DNA from: Actinacidiphila bryophytorum
Lineage (GTDB): Bacteria; Actinomycetota; Actinomycetes; Streptomycetales; Streptomycetaceae
Direction: 5' to 3'
Length of the DNA stretch: 64,000 nt
Assembly: GCF_016916835.1 (NCBI RefSeq)
Contig: NZ_JAFFIX010000017.1
Coordinates: forward strand, 97,004 to 161,003
Within the stretch, counting starts at the first letter, position 1, and every line of letters begins with the position of its first letter. This document shows, piece by piece, positions 1 to 7,826 of this stretch. The position numbers were made by a program, and so were the translations under genes. The notes beneath the pieces are model-generated. The model was not told where the DNA came from. It worked only from the letters and a program-made list of their open reading frames with translations, and ran no database searches.

Positions 1-348
1 CACCGACACCAGCTTGCGCAGCCGCCGGTGGTCGCCCCCGTAGGCGGTGAACATGTTGGTGACCGCGACCCAGGTGAACAGCGGCCAGTCAGGGGTGATC
101 TCGCCGTTGGCCCAGGCCGCCCAGTGCTGCCGCGGGTCCTTGGAGACCCGGTCGTCGGTCAGCAGCTCCTTGAGCAGTGCCGGGTCGCTCACCGCCCACG
201 CCTGGACCCCCCCAGGAAGTTCCACCAGCGCCGCGGGGCCGCGTTCACGGATACGGGCTCCCTCGGCGTGGATGTCGCGGCCTGCGGGGTCGATGACGAG
301 GGGGCCGGTGCCGGCGTCGGCGACGCCGGGGCGGGCTCGGTTTTCCAT
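1..348 (-). CDS. Cytochrome P450, CYP154-like, N-terminal part (runs off window)
   Basis: Only the first 116 codons are present; the gene continues past base 1. The translation begins MENRARPGVADAGTG, then an LVIDPAGRDIHAEGAR block, a VELPGG-AWAV-DP stretch and a helix-C motif GGDHRRLRKLV. These are typical of the CYP154 family of actinomycete P450s, soluble haem monooxygenases. The haem-binding cysteine and K-helix lie outside the window. An AGGAG sequence six bases before the ATG supports this start. The start lies inside the preceding P450 gene, so the two frames overlap by 160 bases. CYP154 genes commonly follow a CYP157 gene at the end of Streptomyces conservons, which matches the context. 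Substrate unknown. Confidence 0.85.
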   Translation of the reverse strand, partial: MENRARPGVADAGTGPLVIDPAGRDIHAEGARIRERGPAALVELPGGVQAWAVSDPALLKELLTDDRVSKDPRQHWAAWANGEITPDWPLFTWVAVTNMFTAYGGDHRRLRKLVSV

Positions 349-1661
349 TCGGTGACTCCTGAGGGCTCGTCCGCGGCAGCCGGCGCGGTGACGGTGATCG
401 GCGGGTAGACGACGGGCAGGGCGACCAGCGCCCGGTGGAAGGGACCCTGCCGCCACTCCAGCTGGTCGACCTCGCAGTCGAGTTCGATGTCCGGCAGCCG
501 GTCGAGCAGCTTCTCCACCGCGACCGCGGAGATCAGCCGGGCCGGGCTCTTGGCGGGGCAGGTGTGCGGTCCCGCGCTCCACGACAGGTGCGCGCGGTTG
601 CCGCTGCGCCGCTCGCCGCTGAGCGCCGGGTCGGTGTTGGCCGCGGTGAAGCTGACCAGCAGGGGGCGCCCGGCGACCACCTCGACGCCGTCCACCTCGG
701 TGTCCTGCAGGGCGTAGTGCACCGCGTAGTTGGCGATCGGCGGGTCGGCCCACAGGACCTCGTCCAGCGCCTCGTCGACCGGCATGCTGCCGCCCGCCAG
801 GTCGCCGGCGAAGCGGTCGTCGGACAGCAGCAGGAGCAGCGCGTTGCAGATCAGGTTCTGCTCGGGCTCGGTGCCCGCGCCCATCAGCAGGGCCAGCTGG
901 TGCAGCATCTCCTCGTCGCCGAGCTTCGCCGGGTGCGCCATCATCCACGACGTGACGTCGGCGCCGGGCTCGCGGCGCTTGAGCGCGACGAGTTCCGCCA
1001 GGCCCTCGGTGAGGATCTGGTTGGCCTTGTCGGCGTCCGCGTCGGCGTCGAAGATGCCGGACATGCCGACGACCAGCTTGTCGCCGATGTCGGCGGGGCA
1101 GCCGAAGAGCCGGTTGAAGACCAGCAGTGGCAGCAGCGCCCCGTACTCGCCGAGCAGGTCGGCGTTGCCGCGCGCGCCGATCCGGTCGATGAGGATGTCG
1201 GCGCTCTCCTCGACGTAGCCGCGCAGCGCGTTGGGGTCGACCTGGCTGAGGCTGTCGGTGATCACCCCGCGGTAGCGGGCGTGCGCCTCGCCGTCGGACC
1301 ACAGCGCGTTGGGCCGGTACATCATCATCGGCACCACCGGGCTGTCGGCCGGCACGGAACCGTCGGCGAGCGCCTTCCAGTTGCGCGGGTCCTTCGAGAA
1401 GCGCTCGGGGCTGCGCAGCACCTCCAGGGCGCTCTGGTAGCCCAGGACGAGGCTGGCCTCGACGCCGGGGGCGATCTCCACCGGTGCGACGCTGCCCCGG
1501 GCGCGCAGCGCCTCGAAGGTCGCCTTGGGGTCGGCGGCGTGCTCGGGCCCGTACAGCCGCAGGGCGCCGCCGCCGGTGTGGGCCGGGCAGCCGGGGGGCG
1601 GGGCGGGGGAAGCGGCAGGCTCGGAGGCGGGGGCGGGCTGTGGCGCGCTGGGGGACGTCAT
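189..1661 (-). CDS. Cytochrome P450, CYP157-like, lacking the EXXR motif (conservon P450)
   Basis: 490 residues. The haem-ligand region is present as WSAGPHTCPAKSPARL, with the cysteine near residue 368. The K-helix position, where almost all P450s have E-x-x-R, reads DEVLWADPP (residues 300-308), so the arginine is replaced by tryptophan. Loss of EXXR is the known hallmark of the CYP157 family. The I-helix reads GAGTEPEQN rather than the usual AGx(D/E)T. A Pro/Ala-rich leader occupies residues 1-28. After the usual P450 end (about residue 426) comes a Pro/Ala/Ser/Thr-rich tail of about 64 residues, most of which overlaps the next P450 frame. The ATG lies five bases after the cvnD stop, so the gene is the fifth of the conservon. 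Whether it is catalytic or a partner for CYP154 is open. Confidence 0.9.
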   Translation of the reverse strand: MTSPSAPQPAPASEPAASPAPPPGCPAHTGGGALRLYGPEHAADPKATFEALRARGSVAPVEIAPGVEASLVLGYQSALEVLRSPERFSKDPRNWKALADGSVPADSPVVPMMMYRPNALWSDGEAHARYRGVITDSLSQVDPNALRGYVEESADILIDRIGARGNADLLGEYGALLPLLVFNRLFGCPADIGDKLVVGMSGIFDADADADKANQILTEGLAELVALKRREPGADVTSWMMAHPAKLGDEEMLHQLALLMGAGTEPEQNLICNALLLLLSDDRFAGDLAGGSMPVDEALDEVLWADPPIANYAVHYALQDTEVDGVEVVAGRPLLVSFTAANTDPALSGERRSGNRAHLSWSAGPHTCPAKSPARLISAVAVEKLLDRLPDIELDCEVDQLEWRQGPFHRALVALPVVYPPITVTAPAAADEPSGVTEWKTEPAPASPTPAPAPSSSTPQAATSTPREPVSVNAAPRRWWNFLGGSRRGR

Positions 1662-1666
1662 CCGGT

Positions 1667-2311
1667 TCAGGACTCCTGGTCGGCGGGGGCGGGGCGGGTC
1701 TGCAGGTGTTCCACCAGAGCGATCAGCGCCTTGGTGGAGGAGGCGGTGTCGCGGGCGTCGCAGCTGACCAGCGGGGTCTGCGGCAGCAGGTCGAGGGCCT
1801 CGCGGATCTCCTCCTCGGGGAAGTGCGGCGCCCCGTCGAACTGGTTGACGGCGACCGCGTACGGCATGCCGTACTCCTCCAGCAGCCCCATCACGTCGAA
1901 GGACTGGTGGAGCCGCCGGGTGTCGGCCAGCACCAGGGCGCCGAGCGCGCCCTGCAGCATGTCGGTCCACAGCCGGCTGAAGCGCTTCTGGCCGGGCGCC
2001 CCGAACAGGTACAGCACCAGGCTGTCGCTGAGGGTGAGCCGCCCGAAGTCCATCGCCACGGTGGTTGCGGTCTTGTCCGGCACACCGGCCAGGTCGTCGA
2101 TGTGGGCGCCGGCCTGCGACAGCGGCTCCTCGGTCCGCAGCGGCCTGATCTCCGAGAGCGTCCCGACGAAGGTGGTCTTGCCGACCGCGAAGTGCCCGAC
2201 GATCAGGATCTTGGCGGCGGTCCTGACCGAGTCCGCCACGTAGGAGGGCGTGCCGCCCGGCGGGGCGGGAGCGGGGGCGGGTGCGCGGTCAGAGGCGGGC
2301 GCGGAGCCCAT
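1667..2311 (-). CDS. cvnD: Conservon GTP-binding protein CvnD
   Basis: 214 residues, a small Ras-like ATP/GTP-binding protein. The P-loop is GHFAVGKTTF (about residues 39-48), a G3-like segment reads FGAPGQKRF, the G4 motif is NQFD and a G5-like SCDAR follows. A Pro/Ala-rich tail of about 25 residues precedes the G domain. In conservons this GTPase forms a membrane-associated complex with CvnA, CvnB and CvnC, resembling a G-protein-coupled signalling module. It overlaps the cvnC stop by 23 bases and sits directly upstream of the P450 gene, indicating translational coupling. The NQFD form of NKxD is common in MglA-like and conservon GTPases. Confidence 0.93.
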   Translation of the reverse strand: MGSAPASDRAPAPAPAPPGGTPSYVADSVRTAAKILIVGHFAVGKTTFVGTLSEIRPLRTEEPLSQAGAHIDDLAGVPDKTATTVAMDFGRLTLSDSLVLYLFGAPGQKRFSRLWTDMLQGALGALVLADTRRLHQSFDVMGLLEEYGMPYAVAVNQFDGAPHFPEEEIREALDLLPQTPLVSCDARDTASSTKALIALVEHLQTRPAPADQES

Positions 2312-2648
2312 TGAGCACCTCCTGCAGGAGCTGGACGTCGGGGAGTTGCGCCTTGGGGATCGCGGCCCGCGCGACGATGTGGCCGCTGTCGATGAGGTCG
2401 CTGATCAGCACCTTGGTGACGGTGATCGGCAGCTGGAGGTAGCCCGCGACCTCCGCGACGGACAGCGCTCCGCCCCGGCACAGCTCCATCACCGCGCGCC
2501 GCTCGGGGGTCAGCCCGGTCAGCGGGCGACTGGTCACGGCGTTGACCAGCGAGACGATGTCCAGGGTGTTGCGCGTGGGGTGGGCGCGGCCGTCGGTGAC
2601 GACGTACGCCCGCACGAGCCCCTGCTCCCGCCTGCGCGGCGGGGTCAT
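2289..2648 (-). CDS. cvnC: Conservon DUF742 protein CvnC
   Basis: 119 residues, DUF742 family. The protein begins MTPPRRREQGLVRAYVVTDG and carries the typical segments RNTLDIVSLV, LTPERRAVMELCRGG and LSVAEVAGYL, the last resembling a winged-helix DNA-binding fold. It ends LLQEVLNGLRARL. DUF742 proteins are always found with roadblock protein CvnB and GTPase CvnD in Streptomyces conservons. The ATG overlaps the cvnB stop as ATGA, and its own end overlaps cvnD. Molecular role within the complex is unknown. Confidence 0.92.
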   Translation of the reverse strand: MTPPRRREQGLVRAYVVTDGRAHPTRNTLDIVSLVNAVTSRPLTGLTPERRAVMELCRGGALSVAEVAGYLQLPITVTKVLISDLIDSGHIVARAAIPKAQLPDVQLLQEVLNGLRARL

Positions 2649-3082
2649 GACGGAACGGTGGTGCCCGGTCGGGTGGCGGCGGCCGTGTCGTGGCGGGGCG
2701 GGCTGGTCAGCTCCTTGCCGAGCCGGTCGACGAGCTTCTGCATGCGGTAGGTGACCATCTCCATGTCCACGTCCTGCGTGGAGGACACCGCCAGGTAGGC
2801 GCCGGCGCCCGCGGCGACCAGGAAGACGTAGCCGTCCGCGAACTCCACCAGCGTCTGCTGCCAGGGCGAGTCGTCCTTGCCGCAGAACTCCGCGGTGCTG
2901 CGGCTGATGGACTGCAGCCCCGACAGGGCCGCCGCCTGGCGCTCCGCCTCGTCGCGCGCGACGCCCTGGGAGTGCGCCCTGAGCATCCCGTCGGCGGACA
3001 GCAGGATCGCGTGCCGCGCCTCGGGGACCTTCAGGACCTCGTCGAGCATCCAGCCCAGCTCGTTGGCCATGTGGTCGTTCAT
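2645..3082 (-). CDS. cvnB: Conservon roadblock/LC7 protein CvnB
   Basis: 145 residues with a roadblock/LC7 domain spanning most of the protein: LGWMLDEVLKVPEARHAILLSADG near the start, then LSGLQSISRSTAEFC, FVFLVAAGAGAYLAV-like core strands and a final helix MVTYRMQKLVDRLG. Roadblock proteins commonly regulate small GTPases, here presumably CvnD. The start overlaps the end of cvnA by four bases and the stop overlaps cvnC by four, so cvnA-B-C are translationally coupled. Confidence 0.93.
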   Translation of the reverse strand: MNDHMANELGWMLDEVLKVPEARHAILLSADGMLRAHSQGVARDEAERQAAALSGLQSISRSTAEFCGKDDSPWQQTLVEFADGYVFLVAAGAGAYLAVSSTQDVDMEMVTYRMQKLVDRLGKELTSPPRHDTAAATRPGTTVPS

Positions 3083-4497
3083 TCCTGAGTCGTCCCTTCG
3101 TCATCGGCGGATTCCGCGCGCCCGGAGCGGGTGCCGCGGGCGAACGCACCCATACGGGATGCGGTCTCGTACGGGGTGCGGACCGGCCCGGTGTCCTCGT
3201 CGGCCGGCGCCTGTGCGGCCCGGGCCGCGAGCTGCTCCCCGCTGACCTCCCGGCGGCGGCGCTTGGGCAGGCCGCCCGCGGTGGCCCCGGTGATGGGGGT
3301 CTCGGGTACGTCGTCGTCGCCTGGCGCGCGCTCGTGCACGGGCTCGGCCGAGGTGCCCTGCCCGGCTGCCGCGGCCGGCAGGTCGGGGGCCTGCCGCAGG
3401 CCGGCCGGGGCGCGTACCGGCAACTCGCCCGGCGCGGGCGCGCGGTGGTGGGCCGCGCGGGCGACCACCGGGGCCGCCGCCGTACCGGCGGTGACCAGCA
3501 GTGCCTTGGGCAGGAAGAGCACGGCCCGCACACCGCCGTAGGGCGAGCGGGTGTCCACCGACACCGAGAAGCCGTAGCGCGCGGCCAGCACGCCGATCAC
3601 CGCGAAGCCGAACTGCGGCGGGTCGCCGAGCCGGTTGATGTCCAGGTTCTCGCCGCCGCCCAGCCGCTCGACGGCCAGCGAGACCTCCAGCTCGTCCATG
3701 CCGACGCCCGCGTCGTCGATGACGATCGTGGTGCCGTTGTGCGCGGGCCGCAGCGTGACCTCGACCGAGGTGTTCGGCTGCGAGTGCCGGGTGGCGTTGT
3801 CCAGCAGCTCCGCGACGGCGAGCACGACCGGCTCCACCGCCCGGCTGACCACGTCCACGTCGGGACCGGGGCCGATCTCGACCCGCTGGTAGTCGCGGAT
3901 ACGGGACTTGGCACCGCGCAGCACGTCGATCAGCGGCGAGGCCGCGCGCTGCCGCCCCGGCCAGGAGCCGCAGAGCACGGCGATGGCCTGCGCGCGCCGC
4001 CCGAACTGCGAGTTGGCGTGGTCGATCTCCATCAGGTCCTGCAGCACGTACGGGCTGTCGTGCCGGTCCTGCATGTCGGAGATGGACAGCTGCTGCTCGT
4101 TCGCCAGCGCCTGGACCGAGCGCATCGCCGCCTTGAGGGTGGCCTTGGCCGACTGGTCGGCCCGCACCCTGGCCTTCTCGACGGCGCCGACGAAGCGGTT
4201 CACCACCAGGTCCATGCGCTCGCCGTACGCCGTGCCCGCCAGCCGCTCGTCCCGCAGGCCCTGCCGGGGGCGGCGGCCGCCCAGCTCCACGGCCGGCAGC
4301 CGGACGTCGACCAGATGGGCGACCTCGGCCTCGCGGACCCTGATGTCCGCCTCGCGGCTGCGCACCTCCTGCTCGGCGGCGGCGAGCCGTTTGCGGAGCC
4401 CGGCCGCGGCGGCGGCCTGCCGCACCCACATCGCGACGGCCGTGACCGCGACGACCGCGACAGGCCAGAACACCGCTCCCGATATGTGACTAGTCAT
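3079..4497 (-). CDS. cvnA: Conservon sensor histidine-kinase-like protein CvnA
   Basis: 472 residues from the ATG at 4497, which has a GAGG box five bases upstream; an in-frame ATG at 4602 has no such support. One transmembrane segment (FWPVAVVAVTAVAMWV) lies right at the N-terminus, followed by a coiled-coil stretch. A HATPase_c domain follows with N-box ELLDNATRHSQPN (about residue 230), G1 box DDAGVGMD (about 262) and G2 segment GFAVIGVLAARYG (about 297). The last 130 residues are Pro/Ala/Arg-rich and probably disordered. CvnA proteins are the membrane sensors of conservons and lack a cognate response regulator in the operon, as here. It is the first gene of cvnABCD-CYP157-CYP154. Confidence 0.92.
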   Translation of the reverse strand: MTSHISGAVFWPVAVVAVTAVAMWVRQAAAAAGLRKRLAAAEQEVRSREADIRVREAEVAHLVDVRLPAVELGGRRPRQGLRDERLAGTAYGERMDLVVNRFVGAVEKARVRADQSAKATLKAAMRSVQALANEQQLSISDMQDRHDSPYVLQDLMEIDHANSQFGRRAQAIAVLCGSWPGRQRAASPLIDVLRGAKSRIRDYQRVEIGPGPDVDVVSRAVEPVVLAVAELLDNATRHSQPNTSVEVTLRPAHNGTTIVIDDAGVGMDELEVSLAVERLGGGENLDINRLGDPPQFGFAVIGVLAARYGFSVSVDTRSPYGGVRAVLFLPKALLVTAGTAAAPVVARAAHHRAPAPGELPVRAPAGLRQAPDLPAAAAGQGTSAEPVHERAPGDDDVPETPITGATAGGLPKRRRREVSGEQLAARAAQAPADEDTGPVRTPYETASRMGAFARGTRSGRAESADDEGTTQE

Positions 4498-5078
4498 CAG
4501 ATCCTCACGAATTCGGGGAGGCCGATCAGACCGGGGCAGCCCATCGGATCCCGGCGCGTATGGGGCACGCACCGGGACGCGCACAGCGGTCGGCGTGGTC
4601 AAGACCCGACGCGCACACCCGCCACGGGAAGGGATTGCCTGATCATCCTAGCCATCAGTCTGGGGTACAAGAGCCGTCTGGTGAGGGAGTTGTGACATCT
4701 CGTCAGACGCGGGCCGCGGAGCGGCGCAGCGGGCGTACGGCGGGCGGCACGGCCGGGGTACGGCGGGCGGCGCGGCGGGGGTGCACGCGGTGACCTGCGG
4801 GCAATTGATACGAAACTCAAACTTCGTGTTTTCCGGAAACGGAATACACCTGATCGTTTTCCGCTCACCGGCATAATCGCCGGCGAACCGTTGATCCATA
4901 ACAACCGCGTCGCTACGATTGGGCGCGACAGTCGGCCGGAGCAACCCTTCGGCCCAGTTCGCAAGCAGTCCGAGGCCCCGCGCGGCGGCAGGAACAGAGC
5001 TTCCGCCGGGAATTCGGACACGACATCCGGCGCCACAGATGTCCGACGTCGTCCCAGTGTTCCAGAAAAGGGAAACCG
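4498..5078. other. Intergenic region between divergent cvnA and a secreted-protein gene
   Basis: 581 bases with no convincing gene. The part around 4800-4920 is distinctly less GC-rich than its surroundings, as expected for a promoter region serving the downstream secreted protein. It contains a TTTCCGGAAA palindrome (4830-4839). On the minus strand, TAGGAT (4650-4645) resembles a vegetative -10 box for the cvn operon, which would give a leader of about 140 bases. No -35 is clearly recognisable. Confidence 0.4.
4645..4650 (-). promoter_or_regulatory. Possible -10 box of the cvn operon
   Basis: TAGGAT read on the minus strand fits the TAnnnT -10 consensus and lies about 150 bases upstream of the cvnA ATG. 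No good -35 hexamer is seen at 17-18 bases, so this is a weak assignment. Confidence 0.3.
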
Positions 5079-5498
5079 GTGATGCGGCCTGTCACCCTGC
5101 AACACGAAATGAGCGATGCCATGAGATTTGCAGTGACCGCCGCCGCCACCCTCGGTGCCGCCGCGCTGATCGCCGGCATGGGCACGGTGAGCGCCCAAGC
5201 CGCCGGCAGCTCCGTCGTCACCCCGAACGCCTGCGAGAACTTCACGCACCCGGACAACTCCAGCGCGACGTACCTCACCAACACGGGTACGAAGAACATG
5301 TACACGGGTGCTGACACCACCTGCGGAGTGACGGGGTATCTGAACCCGGGCAACATCTTCAACGCCTACTGCTGGCACGGGAACGCCTCGGGCCAGGAGT
5401 GGATCTATGGCCTGAACTCGTCGACCGGCAAGGCCGGCTGGGTCTACGCGCCGAGCATCGTCAAGGTCAGCGGCACGCTCAACCCCTGCAACCACTGA
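5079..5498 (+). CDS. Small secreted SH3-like protein
   Basis: 139 residues from GTG 5079, chosen because AAAAGGGA lies six bases upstream; ATG codons at 5109 and 5121 are alternatives. A Sec signal peptide is visible (MRFAVTAAATLGAAALIAG, then VSAQAAG as cleavage region). The mature part holds four cysteines (NACENF, TTCGVTG, AYCWHG, LNPCNH) and a C-terminal segment EWIYGLNSSTGKAGWVYA that resembles a bacterial SH3 domain. Such small exported SH3-like proteins are common in Streptomyces. They may bind cell-wall material, but the ligand is unknown. A strong hairpin follows the stop. Confidence 0.75.
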   Translation: MMRPVTLQHEMSDAMRFAVTAAATLGAAALIAGMGTVSAQAAGSSVVTPNACENFTHPDNSSATYLTNTGTKNMYTGADTTCGVTGYLNPGNIFNAYCWHGNASGQEWIYGLNSSTGKAGWVYAPSIVKVSGTLNPCNH

Positions 5499-5548
5499 CG
5501 CCTGCCGCCACAGGCCCGCAGGCCACAGAGGAAAAGCCCCCCGGGGCG

Positions 5549-5583
5549 GCCGCCCGCCGCGTGCACACCACGCGGCGGGCGGC
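5549..5583. terminator. Bidirectional hairpin terminator
   Basis: Perfect 15-bp stem (arm GCCGCCCGCCGCGTG at 5549-5563, complement at 5569-5583) with a 5-base loop. It lies between the convergent secreted-protein gene and the SDR gene, so it can serve both. Confidence 0.75.
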
Positions 5584-5628
5584 CTGCCCTTCGCTGCTCG
5601 TCGCCGCCCTTGTCTCCGTCCTACGCTG

Positions 5629-6426
5629 CTACGGCTCGACGGCCGCCTCGACGGCGGCGGCGAATCCGGGGTTGCTGAGCAGGATGCCGCCCTCCACCGG
5701 CAGCGTCACCCCGGTGATCCAGGCCGCGTCCGACGACGCGAGGAAGGTGACGGCGCCGGCGATGTCAGCCGGCTCGCCGATCCTGCCCAGCGGGTAGAGC
5801 GGCGCCGCGGCGGCGAGCACCGAGTCCCTGCCCTCCCAGGCCGGTGTGCGGATGGTGCCGGGCGCGACCAGGTTGACCCGCACCCCACTGGGCGCCGCGT
5901 GCACGGCCAGCGTGCGGGTCAGCGACATCAGGCCCGCCTTGGCGGCGCTGTAGGAGTGGTTGCCGAAGTAGGACAGGCCGTTGACCGAGCCGACGTTGAC
6001 CACCGCGCCGCGCCTGCCGGGTGCCGCCGCCAGGTGCGGCAGCGCGGCCCGGGTGCAGCGCATCGCGCCGACGAGCGTGACGTCGAGGTCCAGCCGCCAG
6101 TCGTCGTCGTCCTCGTCGGTGAAGTCGGCGCGGTGCTCGCCGCACCGGTAGGCGTTGTTGACCAGCACGTCGAGCGTCCCGAAGGCGTCGACCGCCCGCG
6201 CCACGGCCGCGTCCACCGAGGTGCGGTCGGCGACGTCGCAGCGGCACGCCTCGGCCTTCCCGCCCGCCGCCCGGATGGCGCCGGCGGTCCGCTCGGCCCC
6301 CTCCAGGTCGATGTCGGCGATCAGCACCCCGGCGCCCTCGGCGGCGAACCGCCGGGCGGTCGCCTCACCGATGCCGCGTGCCCCGCCAGTGACCATCACT
6401 GAGAAGTCCGGGAAGCGTCCTCGCAT
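5629..6426 (-). CDS. Short-chain dehydrogenase/reductase
   Basis: 265 residues, classical SDR. The cofactor motif is TGGARGIGEA (G-x3-G-x-G) near the N-terminus, followed by NNAY, and the catalytic Tyr-Lys pair is in YSAAK after GSVNG, which supplies the active-site serine. The acidic IADID after beta-2 suggests NAD rather than NADP preference. The ATG at 6426 begins four bases after the stop of the beta-lactamase-type gene, so the two form an operon and the SDR is the second gene. Substrate is not deducible. Confidence 0.85.
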   Translation of the reverse strand: MRGRFPDFSVMVTGGARGIGEATARRFAAEGAGVLIADIDLEGAERTAGAIRAAGGKAEACRCDVADRTSVDAAVARAVDAFGTLDVLVNNAYRCGEHRADFTDEDDDDWRLDLDVTLVGAMRCTRAALPHLAAAPGRRGAVVNVGSVNGLSYFGNHSYSAAKAGLMSLTRTLAVHAAPSGVRVNLVAPGTIRTPAWEGRDSVLAAAAPLYPLGRIGEPADIAGAVTFLASSDAAWITGVTLPVEGGILLSNPGFAAAVEAAVEP

Positions 6427-6430
6427 CCGG

Positions 6431-7609
6431 TCAGCGTATGCACTCGCGCAGCGCCCTGACCAGGGCCTGGGCGCGGGGGTCCGCGGTGACATTGCGCTGC
6501 ATGCCGTTGGTGACGTAGCCGAACCCGACCTCGGCTGCGGGGTCGGCGAAGGCCAGGCTGCCGCCGCGTCCCGGGTGGCCGAACGACCCGGGGGCCAGCA
6601 GCGGCGACGCCGGGCCGTGCAGCATGTAGCCGAGGCCGAAGCGGGTGTTGACCACCAGCACCCGGTCCGGCCCGTCCGACTCCGCCGTCCTGGCCGCGGT
6701 CACCGTCGCGGGGGCGAACAGCCGCGGCCCGTCCGCGGGTTCGCCGACCAGGGCGGCGTAGAAGCGGGCCAGCGACCGGGCGGTGGCGATGCCCCCGGAC
6801 GCCGCCAGCTCCCCGGCCCGGTAGGCCGGGTCGTTCTCGTCGGGCAGCGGGGTGATCGCGGCGAAGGCCCGCCGGGTGAGCGATACCGGGTCGGCGTAGG
6901 CGTCGTGGACGGACTGCTTGGCGCGGGTGCGCAGGCCGCCGGACACCGCGGGCTCCGGCACCTCGGTGTCCGCGATCCTGCCGACCTGTCCCACCCGGTC
7001 CTCGGGCAGTCCTATCCACAGGTCCAGGCCCAGCGGCCGGCTGATCTCCTCGGCCACGAAGCGGCCGATCGAGCGTCCCGAGGCGCGCAGCACCAGCTCG
7101 CCGGCCAGCCAGCTGAAGGTCTGCGCGTGGTAGCCGTGTTCCACGCCGGGCCGGAAAAGCGGCTGCTGCGCGGCGACCGCCCGCGGCCCGCTCACCCCGT
7201 CGAGCGCCTGCCCCGGTGTGAGCGGCACGTCGAGCGCGGGCACCCCTGCCCGGTGCGCGAGCACGTCGCGTACCGTCACCCGCTCCTTGCCGCGCGCCTT
7301 GAACTCCGGCCAGTACGCCCCCACCGGCGCGTCCAGGTCCAGCTGGCCGCGCTGGTGGAGCAGCAGCAGGCAGGCCGCAGCCACGCCCTTCGTCGCCGAG
7401 CGCACCGTCTGCGCGGTGTCCTGCCGCCACGGGCCGCCGCTCCCGTCGGGCGCCGCCGTGCCGGCCCACAGGTCGACGACCTTGCGCCCCCGCCGGTAGA
7501 CCGCGACCGCCGCGCCCCGGTCGCCGCGCCGTTCGAAATTCCCCGCGAAGGCGGCGCGGACCGGCTCGTAACCGGGCTCCACCGCCCCCTGCACCTCGGT
7601 GACGTCCAT
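6431..7609 (-). CDS. Beta-lactamase/EstB-family serine hydrolase
   Basis: 392 residues from ATG 7609, with a purine-rich GGAAGGGGGG upstream; a longer in-frame start at 7690 is less likely. The class C beta-lactamase/carboxylesterase fold is shown by the S-x-x-K motif SATKGVAAACLLLL (nucleophile serine), the tyrosine-containing GYHAQTFSWLAGELV, and a late GHPGRGGS motif. No signal peptide is evident, so it is probably cytoplasmic and more likely an esterase or amidase than a true beta-lactamase. First gene of an operon with the SDR. Confidence 0.85.
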   Translation of the reverse strand: MDVTEVQGAVEPGYEPVRAAFAGNFERRGDRGAAVAVYRRGRKVVDLWAGTAAPDGSGGPWRQDTAQTVRSATKGVAAACLLLLHQRGQLDLDAPVGAYWPEFKARGKERVTVRDVLAHRAGVPALDVPLTPGQALDGVSGPRAVAAQQPLFRPGVEHGYHAQTFSWLAGELVLRASGRSIGRFVAEEISRPLGLDLWIGLPEDRVGQVGRIADTEVPEPAVSGGLRTRAKQSVHDAYADPVSLTRRAFAAITPLPDENDPAYRAGELAASGGIATARSLARFYAALVGEPADGPRLFAPATVTAARTAESDGPDRVLVVNTRFGLGYMLHGPASPLLAPGSFGHPGRGGSLAFADPAAEVGFGYVTNGMQRNVTADPRAQALVRALRECIR

Positions 7610-7696
7610 CGACCCGCCCCCCTTCCCTTCACCACGGCCCCTGCGGCCCTTCCACCTCCATGGTGCACGAGGGGTGTGACAGCCGGGCAACGGGTA

Positions 7697-7729
7697 GCGG
7701 CCCCGGCGCGTGAAGCACGCCGGGGCCGC
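7697..7729 (-). terminator. Hairpin downstream of the cellulase gene
   Basis: 12-bp GC-rich stem (GCGGCCCCGGCG at 7697-7708 with its complement at 7718-7729) and a 9-base loop, placed after a longer hairpin. Probably a second, backup terminator. Confidence 0.6.
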
Positions 7730-7740
7730 GGAAAGCGCGG

Positions 7741-7802
7741 CGGGCCCGTTACGGGACCGCGGTCCTGGTGGTTGCGACCAGGTGCGGTCCCGTACGGGCC
7801 CG
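7741..7802 (-). terminator. Long hairpin terminator of the cellulase gene
   Basis: An inverted repeat of about 19 bp (outer arm CGGGCCCGTTACGGGACCGC with one bulged T) encloses a smaller CCTGGT/ACCAGG stem. It starts 25 bases after the cellulase stop codon, the expected position for its terminator. Confidence 0.75.
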
Positions 7803-7826
7803 GTGGGGGGATCCGCTAACGAGGTG

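Noticed and set aside
4487..4496. TGACTAGTCA palindrome near the cvnA start
   Set aside because: It overlaps the first codons and is explained by the coding sequence; no second copy or context supports an operator.
6431..7609. Interpretation of the serine hydrolase as a secreted beta-lactamase
   Set aside because: It has the SxxK motif but no signal peptide, and its pairing with an SDR suggests an intracellular esterase-type role.
7741..7802. Long inverted repeat that might be a mobile-element end
   Set aside because: No transposase or target duplication nearby, and the position just after the cellulase stop is that of a terminator.
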